Shown one piece after another: positions 1 through 5,226 of a stretch of DNA of 5,226 nt. The position numbers and the translations under genes are program-made. Positions within the stretch are counted from its first letter, which is position 1, and the number at the start of each line of letters is the position of its first letter. The stretch comes from an uncultured Veillonella sp. (GTDB lineage Bacteria > Bacillota > Negativicutes > Veillonellales > Veillonellaceae), in contig CALGLI010000186.1 in NCBI GenBank assembly GCA_937930265.1, positions 1-5,226 on the forward strand, read 5' to 3'. The notes beneath the pieces are model-generated. The model did no database searches and was not told the origin of the DNA. It saw only the letters and a list, made by a program, of their open reading frames with translations.

Positions 1-83
1 CTATGCAATTTGTTATGCAGATTACATAGGCATTTTTAGCTTGTCATCATCCTTCGACCGCCTTGATAGAAATGCTTTCACGG

Positions 84-113
84 TACACTGAAACACGCAA
101 TCTATGATATAAT
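84..113 (+). promoter_or_regulatory. Predicted sigma-A type extended -10 promoter for dnaE-pyk
   Basis: A perfect TATAAT lies at 108-113 and is preceded by TG at 105-106 with one base between, giving the extended -10 form TGnTATAAT. The -35 region is poor: the best candidate is TACACT at 84-89, 18 bases upstream, with about half the consensus bases. Extended -10 promoters are known to tolerate a weak -35, so this still looks like a functional housekeeping promoter. Transcription would start near 119-121, leaving a leader of under 40 bases before the dnaE start codon. No operator or riboswitch can be seen in so short a leader. Confidence 0.7.
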
Positions 114-146
114 AGAGGGAATGAAAGAATACCGTGTTACGCTAGT

Positions 147-153
147 AAGGAGG
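147..153 (+). promoter_or_regulatory. Strong ribosome binding site of dnaE
   Basis: AAGGAGG matches the anti-Shine-Dalgarno sequence over seven bases and ends four bases before the ATG at 158. It settles the start: a TAA stop in the same frame as dnaE lies at 146-148, partly inside this site, so the coding region cannot extend further upstream. Confidence 0.85.
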
Positions 154-157
154 GCCC

Positions 158-3100
158 ATGAGACCATTTGTACATCTGCATAGTCATAGTGAATATAGCC
201 TCATTGACGGCATTAGTCGATTGCCACAAATAGTGAGCCGTGCGAAAGAGCTCAATATGCCTGCCCTAGCATTAACGGACCATGGTAATATGTATGGAGC
301 CATATATTTTTATAAAGAGGCCATGGCACAAGGTATCAAACCGATTTTGGGATGCGAAGTGTATGTCACCGAAGGCAGTCGGTTTGATCGTCCTGAAGGC
401 AAGACTTATGAACGGTTAAAGCATTTAATTCTCTTAGCAGAAACTATGGAAGGGTACGAGAACATTGTCAAAATCGTATCTAAGTCTTCTACAGAAGGGT
501 TCTATCGTAAACCACGTGCAGATAGAGATCTGTTAGCTAAGTATAATAAAGGAATCATTGCCTTAAGTGCCTGTATTGCTGGCGAGATTCCTCAGCTTAT
601 TTTACAAGACAACATTGAGGGTGCCCATCGTGCCTTGGAATGGTACCTAGAGACCTATGGAAAAGAGAACTTTTTCTTAGAAATTCAAAACCATGGAGAT
701 CCGAAGGAATTGCGCGTCCAAGATGTGCTAGTAGAAATGGCGGAGCAATATGGTGTAGGTTTAGTGTGTTCTAATGACTTTCACTATGTGTACGCCGATG
801 ATGCAGAAGCGCATGATATTAAGGTATGTATCGCTACAGGTGCAAGGCGGAATGATGTAGACCGCATGAAGTTTTTCAGTAATGAGTTTTACATGAAAAG
901 CGGCGATGAAATGGAAGAACTCTTTGGTCATATTCCAGAAGCCTTGGATAATACATTGAAAATTGCGGAACGTTGCCATGTGGAGTTCAATTTTGATGCG
1001 CACCACTTGCCGAAATTTGATGTACCAAAAGGGGAAACGGCACATTCTTACTTGCGTAAAGTGTGTGAGTCCTATATCCCTCAATTTTATCCAGAGGTAA
1101 CACCGGTATTACAAGAACGCTTAGACTATGAATTAGGCGTTATTAGTCGTATGGGCTTTGAAGATTACTTCCTCATCGTTTGGGACTATGTGAAATATGC
1201 TCGTGAACATGGGGTGCTAGTAGGCCCAGGTCGTGGTAGTGCGGCAGGTTCTGTAGTAGCCTATTTGTTAGGGATTACGGGACTAGATCCAATTAAATAT
1301 GACTTGCTCTTTGAACGATTCTTAAACCCAGAGCGTGTAAGCATGCCCGATATCGATATCGACTTTTGCTATGAAACTCGCAATAAGGTCATCGAATACG
1401 TAACAGAAAAATATGGACAAGAGCGAGTGGCGCAAATTATTACCTTTGGTACCGAAGCGGCTCGTGCTGTCATTCGTGACGTAGGTCGTGTACTAGATAT
1501 GCCGTTGCCAGAGGTGAATCGATTAGCGAAGATGATTCCCAACGAGCTAGGCATCACTTTGAAAAAAGCCTTAGAAGTAAAAGAACTCAAAGATTTGTAT
1601 GATACAGACGAATCCGTAAAAGAATTATTTGATCTTTGCTTGCGTTTAGAAGGAATTGCGAGAAACTCTTCTACTCATGCAGCAGGGGTCGTGATTTCCG
1701 CAGCGCCTCTGGATGAATATGTACCAGTACAAAACTCCAATGAAGATGGATTTGTCACACAATATGATAAAGATAATATCGAAGAATTAGGCCTATTGAA
1801 GATGGACTTTTTGGGGCTTCGTACATTGACAGTGATGGGCGAGGCATTACGTCTAATTAAAGAAAATCATGGTGTCGAGTTAGACTTAGATGCCATTCCA
1901 TTAGATGACAAGGCTTCTTGTGAAATCTTATGTAAAGGGGAAACAGCAGGGGTCTTCCAGTTAGAATCAGAAGGGATTACAAAACTGGTGATGGACTTAA
2001 AACCAGAACATTTTGAAGACTTAATTCCTTTAGTGGCCCTCTATCGTCCAGGACCGTTAGGATCTGGCATGGTAGAAGATTTCATCAAGCGTCGTCATAA
2101 AGAAAAAGAAGTAACCTACTTGCATCCTATCTTAGAACCGATTCTAGAGGACACCTTCGGGGTTATTCTATACCAAGAACAAGTTATGCAGATTGCCTCT
2201 GCTATGGGTGGATTCTCGCTAGGACAAGCGGATTTAATGCGCCGTGCTATGGGTAAGAAAAAGGAATCTGTACTGAAAGCACAACGAGATTCCTTTGTAT
2301 CTGGTTCTGTAAACAATGGCATTGATGAGAAATTAGCTAACGAAGTATTTGATCTCTTGCTCTATTTTGCAGGCTATGGATTCAATAAATCTCATTCGGC
2401 GGCCTATGCCTACATTGCGTATCAAACGGCGTATTTGAAAGCCCACTATTTCCCAGAATTTATGGCAGCTACTATGACTAGCTTTATGGGTAACATGGAT
2501 AAAATGACGAATTATATCAACGTATGTAAAGCGAAACAAGTGGCAGTATTAGGCCCAGATATCAATCATTCAGAGCGTATGTTTACCGTACAAGATGGAC
2601 AGATTCGTTTCGGCTTAGGAGGTATTAAACATGTAGGCGATAATGCCATAGAAGAATTGCTAGCAGAACGCAAGGCACATGGACAATTTACATCCATTGT
2701 TGATTTTTGCGAACGTATCCCATACCGCGTAGTAAATAAACGTTTGTTGGAAAGTTTAATTCGATGTGGGGCTATGGATTCTTTCAAAGAAAACCGAAAT
2801 CAACTGTTACAGATTTATGAACAAGCTCAGGGTATTGGGTCTAAAGGACAAAAAAATAGTGCCCTAGGAGCGGTGAGTCTTTTTGCTGAGGTAGAGGAAA
2901 TGGAAACCATCCATGTTCCAGACTTGCCAGATCTGCCTAAAGAACTAAAGTTGAAAGATGAAAAAGAATATACAGGCTTTTATATTACGGGCCATCCGTT
3001 AGATGCGTATCGAGATGAATTGGAAGGATTATTTCAATTAGGACGGTTAGCAGAAAATCCAGAAGATTTCGATGGCAAAACAGTAACCATTGGTGGATTG

Positions 3101-3565
3101 ATTACCGATAAGACAGATCGATTGACCAAGGCAAAACAGGAAAAAATGTGCACCCTAACCTTGGAAGATTTTACTGGTACCGTTCAGGTTGTGGTATTTC
3201 CACAAGCATACCAAAAAAGCCATATGTTATTGCAACGGGATGGTGTGGTAGCTATCGAGGTACGCATTGATGCGGATGAAAAAGGGGTGCAATGCATTGC
3301 TAGTTCCGTACAGTTATTGAAAGTAGAATATGATACAGTACGGCAGATTCGTATTCATATTGATACAGCTCATGATACACCGCAAGTGAGCCAACAATTA
3401 CAAAAGCTGTTACAAGAATTACAAGGAGATACACCAGTTACTCTATTCTTGCAACGTCAAAAACGTAGCTTAGCGGTGAATCGTAGTTTTTATTTCACCC
3501 CATCGAAAGAGTCTATTGGGCGTGTGCAAGCCTTACTAGGGGCCAATGCAGTAGAGTTACTATAA
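158..3565 (+). CDS. dnaE: DNA polymerase III subunit alpha (DnaE)
   Basis: Replicative C-family DNA polymerase that extends primed DNA at the fork, working with the beta clamp and clamp loader in the cytoplasm. Seen in order: an N-terminal PHP domain (about 3-275) with HLHSH at 6-10, TDHGN at 40-44, E67, H89, C138 and NDFH at 206-209; a polymerase core (about 280-780) with GPGRGSAAGS at 356-365, the acidic PDIDIDF at 397-403, HAAGVVIS at 507-514, KMDFLG at 548-553 (D550 matches the third catalytic Asp), YRPGPLGSG at 629-637 and FNKSHSAAYA at 742-751; a helix-hairpin-helix region (about 800-880, FGLGGIKHVG at 818-827); an OB fold (about 974-1056); and a C-terminal domain (about 1060-1135) of the kind that binds tau in other alpha subunits. 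At 1135 residues it is full length and close to E. coli alpha, a little longer than Bacillus DnaE. Bacillota usually also carry PolC, so its share of fork synthesis cannot be told from here. The start is fixed by the ribosome binding site and an in-frame stop at 146-148. Odd points: an A7 run at 2850-2856 and a degenerate clamp motif at 905-909. Confidence 0.98.
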   Translation: MRPFVHLHSHSEYSLIDGISRLPQIVSRAKELNMPALALTDHGNMYGAIYFYKEAMAQGIKPILGCEVYVTEGSRFDRPEGKTYERLKHLILLAETMEGYENIVKIVSKSSTEGFYRKPRADRDLLAKYNKGIIALSACIAGEIPQLILQDNIEGAHRALEWYLETYGKENFFLEIQNHGDPKELRVQDVLVEMAEQYGVGLVCSNDFHYVYADDAEAHDIKVCIATGARRNDVDRMKFFSNEFYMKSGDEMEELFGHIPEALDNTLKIAERCHVEFNFDAHHLPKFDVPKGETAHSYLRKVCESYIPQFYPEVTPVLQERLDYELGVISRMGFEDYFLIVWDYVKYAREHGVLVGPGRGSAAGSVVAYLLGITGLDPIKYDLLFERFLNPERVSMPDIDIDFCYETRNKVIEYVTEKYGQERVAQIITFGTEAARAVIRDVGRVLDMPLPEVNRLAKMIPNELGITLKKALEVKELKDLYDTDESVKELFDLCLRLEGIARNSSTHAAGVVISAAPLDEYVPVQNSNEDGFVTQYDKDNIEELGLLKMDFLGLRTLTVMGEALRLIKENHGVELDLDAIPLDDKASCEILCKGETAGVFQLESEGITKLVMDLKPEHFEDLIPLVALYRPGPLGSGMVEDFIKRRHKEKEVTYLHPILEPILEDTFGVILYQEQVMQIASAMGGFSLGQADLMRRAMGKKKESVLKAQRDSFVSGSVNNGIDEKLANEVFDLLLYFAGYGFNKSHSAAYAYIAYQTAYLKAHYFPEFMAATMTSFMGNMDKMTNYINVCKAKQVAVLGPDINHSERMFTVQDGQIRFGLGGIKHVGDNAIEELLAERKAHGQFTSIVDFCERIPYRVVNKRLLESLIRCGAMDSFKENRNQLLQIYEQAQGIGSKGQKNSALGAVSLFAEVEEMETIHVPDLPDLPKELKLKDEKEYTGFYITGHPLDAYRDELEGLFQLGRLAENPEDFDGKTVTIGGLITDKTDRLTKAKQEKMCTLTLEDFTGTVQVVVFPQAYQKSHMLLQRDGVVAIEVRIDADEKGVQCIASSVQLLKVEYDTVRQIRIHIDTAHDTPQVSQQLQKLLQELQGDTPVTLFLQRQKRSLAVNRSFYFTPSKESIGRVQALLGANAVELL
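2851..2859 (+). other. Candidate -1 frameshift site with immediate stop inside dnaE
   Basis: The codons AAA (2852-2854) and AAT (2855-2857), with the preceding A at 2851, form the slippery heptamer A AAA AAT in the correct frame. A -1 slip places TAG (2857-2859) as the next codon, so the product would end at residue 900. The truncated alpha would keep the PHP, polymerase and helix-hairpin-helix regions but lose the putative clamp motif, OB fold and C-terminal domain. The heptamer is of the class known from dnaX and retroviruses. No convincing downstream stem was found by eye, and the AAAGGA at 2843-2848 lies closer than is usual for a -1 stimulator. Function is unproven. Confidence 0.3.
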
Positions 3566-3569
3566 GGAG
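3564..3569 (+). promoter_or_regulatory. Ribosome binding site of pyk, overlapping the dnaE stop codon
   Basis: AAGGAG begins inside the dnaE TAA (3563-3565) and ends six bases before the pyk ATG at 3576. Ribosomes finishing dnaE would sit over this site, so translation of pyk is probably coupled to that of dnaE. The placement also supports 3576 as the pyk start. Confidence 0.85.
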
Positions 3570-3575
3570 ATAGAA

Positions 3576-5226
3576 ATGAATAAAAAGACAAAGATTGTTT
3601 GTACCATGGGACCCAGTACAGATAGTTTAGAAATGGTAGAATCCTTATTGCGAGCAGGTATGAACGTGGCACGTTTTAACTTCTCTCATGGGTCCCATGA
3701 AGAACAAGCAAAACGTATGGAGCTGGTTCGCTTAGCCTCTACTAGAACGGGGATTCCAGTGGCATTAATGCTAGATACAAAGGGACCAGAAATTCGTCTT
3801 GGTTTATTTAAAGAGGGCAAAGTGTGTCTAGAAGAAGGACAAGCTTTCACGTTGACGACAAGAGATGTGGAAGGTACGAAAGAGATTTGTTCTGTCAACT
3901 ATGCAGGATTGCCAGAAGATGTGAAAGAGGCAAAACAAATCCTATTATCTGATGGATTAGTGACATTGCGTATCGATTCTATCGAGGGTACTGAGATTCA
4001 TACCACTGTTATGAACACAGGTATGATGAGCAACCGGAAACGGGTGGCTGTACCAGGTGTATCCTTATCTTTGCCACCAGTGTCGGAACAAGATGAAAAA
4101 GATTTGCTATTTGGTTGTGATATGGGCGTAGACTATGTAGCGGCGTCTTTCATGCAACGTGCCAGCGATGTAGTGGCTATCCGCCGTATTTTGGAATCTA
4201 AAGGAGCAGATATTCGCATCATTTCTAAAATTGAAAATGAAGAAGGTCTTAATAATTTAGATGAGATTTTAGAAGTCTCTGATGGATTGATGGTAGCCCG
4301 TGGCGATTTGGGCGTAGAAATTCCAGCTGAAGAAGTACCAGTATTGCAAAAAGTGATGATTCAAAAATGTAATGCTGCGTCTAAGCCTGTTATTACAGCG
4401 ACCCAAATGTTAGAGTCCATGGTAACAAATCCTAGACCTACTAGAGCAGAAGCGAGTGACGTAGCGAATGCCATATTAGATGGTACTGATGCGGTCATGT
4501 TATCTGGGGAAACTGCTGGTGGGGACTACCCATTGGAAGCGGTGACCACTATGGCTCGCATTGCAAAAGTAACAGAAACATCTGAGTTATATGTGAATGC
4601 TAACCATACGGTGCAATTAGAAGAAGCAAAAACCACAGATGCCATCTGTTCTGCTACCGTAGAAGTAGGTCGTTCATTAGGGGCTGGTGCCATCATTACA
4701 TGCACTGAATCGGGTATTACGGCTATGAGTATTTCTCGCCATCGTCCGAATTGTCAAATCATTGCAGTGACACCACATGAGAGCGCATTGCGCCGTATGC
4801 AGTTATACTGGGGTGTAACAGCTATCCAAGGACCATCTCACTCCAATTCAGATGAAATGGTACACTGTGCTATGAGTGCCGCTTTAGGAGAAGGTTTGAT
4901 TCAATCTGGTGATTTAGTAGTTGTCACAGCCGGTGTCCCATCAGGTTTATCTGGCACAACGAATATGATTCGTGTTCATGTCACAGGTAATGTATTGATT
5001 AAAGGTCGTGGAGTTGGTAAACTATCTGTAACAGGACCAATCCATCACGGTGACTCTACAGAGCCTATGACAGATGGTAGTATTTTAGTAGTTCGTGATT
5101 TAGAACCAGAATATATGGAACTAGCAAAACGAGCTGGCGCTATTATTACTGCAGAAGAAGGATATACATCGACAGCAGCAATTGCAGGGATTCAATTTGG
5201 TATTCCTGTCATTTTAGGGGCTCATA
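3576..5226 (+). CDS. pyk: Pyruvate kinase with C-terminal PEP-utilising domain (3' partial)
   Basis: Catalyses the last step of glycolysis, phosphoenolpyruvate plus ADP to pyruvate plus ATP, in the cytoplasm. 550 codons are present with no stop before the window edge. The start KTKIVCTMGPST at 4-15 matches the usual N-terminus. The A domain shows R33, the K+ ligands N35, S37, D67 and T68, DTKGPEIR at 67-74, the catalytic Lys in SKIEN (K218), metal ligands E220 and D244 (ARGDLG at 241-246), T276 and LSGETA at 309-314. The B domain lies at about 72-165. E72 corresponds to the Glu that marks K+-dependent pyruvate kinases. The C domain (about 345-470) has the effector-loop-like TESGITA at 377-383. 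After about 475 comes the extra C-terminal PEP-utilising domain, as in Bacillus and Geobacillus enzymes of about 585 residues, so perhaps 30-40 residues are missing. Within it the phosphohistidine motif TSH reads TST (531-533). The gene starts 10 bases after dnaE, in an apparent operon. Confidence 0.97.
   Translation, partial: MNKKTKIVCTMGPSTDSLEMVESLLRAGMNVARFNFSHGSHEEQAKRMELVRLASTRTGIPVALMLDTKGPEIRLGLFKEGKVCLEEGQAFTLTTRDVEGTKEICSVNYAGLPEDVKEAKQILLSDGLVTLRIDSIEGTEIHTTVMNTGMMSNRKRVAVPGVSLSLPPVSEQDEKDLLFGCDMGVDYVAASFMQRASDVVAIRRILESKGADIRIISKIENEEGLNNLDEILEVSDGLMVARGDLGVEIPAEEVPVLQKVMIQKCNAASKPVITATQMLESMVTNPRPTRAEASDVANAILDGTDAVMLSGETAGGDYPLEAVTTMARIAKVTETSELYVNANHTVQLEEAKTTDAICSATVEVGRSLGAGAIITCTESGITAMSISRHRPNCQIIAVTPHESALRRMQLYWGVTAIQGPSHSNSDEMVHCAMSAALGEGLIQSGDLVVVTAGVPSGLSGTTNMIRVHVTGNVLIKGRGVGKLSVTGPIHHGDSTEPMTDGSILVVRDLEPEYMELAKRAGAIITAEEGYTSTAAIAGIQFGIPVILGAH

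Noticed and set aside
12..23. 12-base match GTTATGCAGATT shared between the leader and dnaE near 2184-2195
   Set aside because: Identity does not extend beyond the 12 bases, and about one such match is expected by chance; not evidence of a duplicated dnaE fragment.
2..91. Open frame of 29 codons ending at TGA 89-91, which might be the tail of an upstream gene
   Set aside because: The translated residues match no family I recognise, the frame is short enough to occur by chance, and it ends only some 17 bases before the -10 element with no terminator between.
1348..1361. Perfect 14-base palindrome CGATATCGATATCG
   Set aside because: It is the by-product of coding the conserved DIDID catalytic motif with GAT/ATC/GAC codons; no sign of a binding site role.
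3331..3435. Four copies of GATACA near the 3' end of dnaE
   Set aside because: Spacing is irregular and they fall in different codon contexts; no repeat unit can be defined.
3605..3699. 11-base complementary arms (3605-3615 and 3689-3699), the second lying in a local 7-base hairpin at 3686-3700
   Set aside because: Both arms encode conserved pyruvate kinase motifs (TMGPS and SHGSH), and matches of this length are expected several times by chance in a window of this size.

Overview
The window holds the start of what looks like a two-gene operon on the + strand: a complete dnaE (DNA polymerase III alpha subunit, 1135 residues) followed after 10 bases by pyk (pyruvate kinase), which runs off the right edge after 550 codons. 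The first 157 bases are non-coding leader with a convincing extended -10 promoter and a strong Shine-Dalgarno site. No RNA gene, mobile element, CRISPR array or terminator is visible.

Organism: the AT-leaning codon choice, strong AGGAGG-type ribosome binding sites, dnaE next to pyk, and a pyruvate kinase carrying the extra C-terminal PEP-utilising domain all point to Bacillota. The DnaE sequence style (start close to the first HLHSHS motif, intact PHP metal site, C-terminal domain after the OB fold) would suit the Negativicutes/Veillonella side of the phylum. That last step is a judgement from memory, not a search result.

Layout: 1-83 shows nothing recognisable; 84-113 promoter; 147-153 ribosome binding site; 158-3565 dnaE; 3564-3569 ribosome binding site for pyk, overlapping the dnaE stop codon; 3576-5226 pyk, 3' partial. 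With no terminator or room for a separate promoter between the genes, they are probably co-transcribed and translationally coupled.

Both genes are ordinary housekeeping genes, but some details deserve a second look. dnaE is joined directly to pyk, without the pfkA gene often found between them in Bacillota. The PEP-utilising domain of the kinase has Thr where the family's phospho-accepting His sits (TST instead of TSH). dnaE contains an in-frame A AAA AAT slippery heptamer followed at once by a -1 frame TAG stop, which would give a 900-residue alpha lacking the clamp motif, OB and C-terminal domains. The only candidate internal clamp-binding motif lacks its usual Gln. The PHP domain appears to keep a full set of metal ligands. 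I see no clearly new biological system here.
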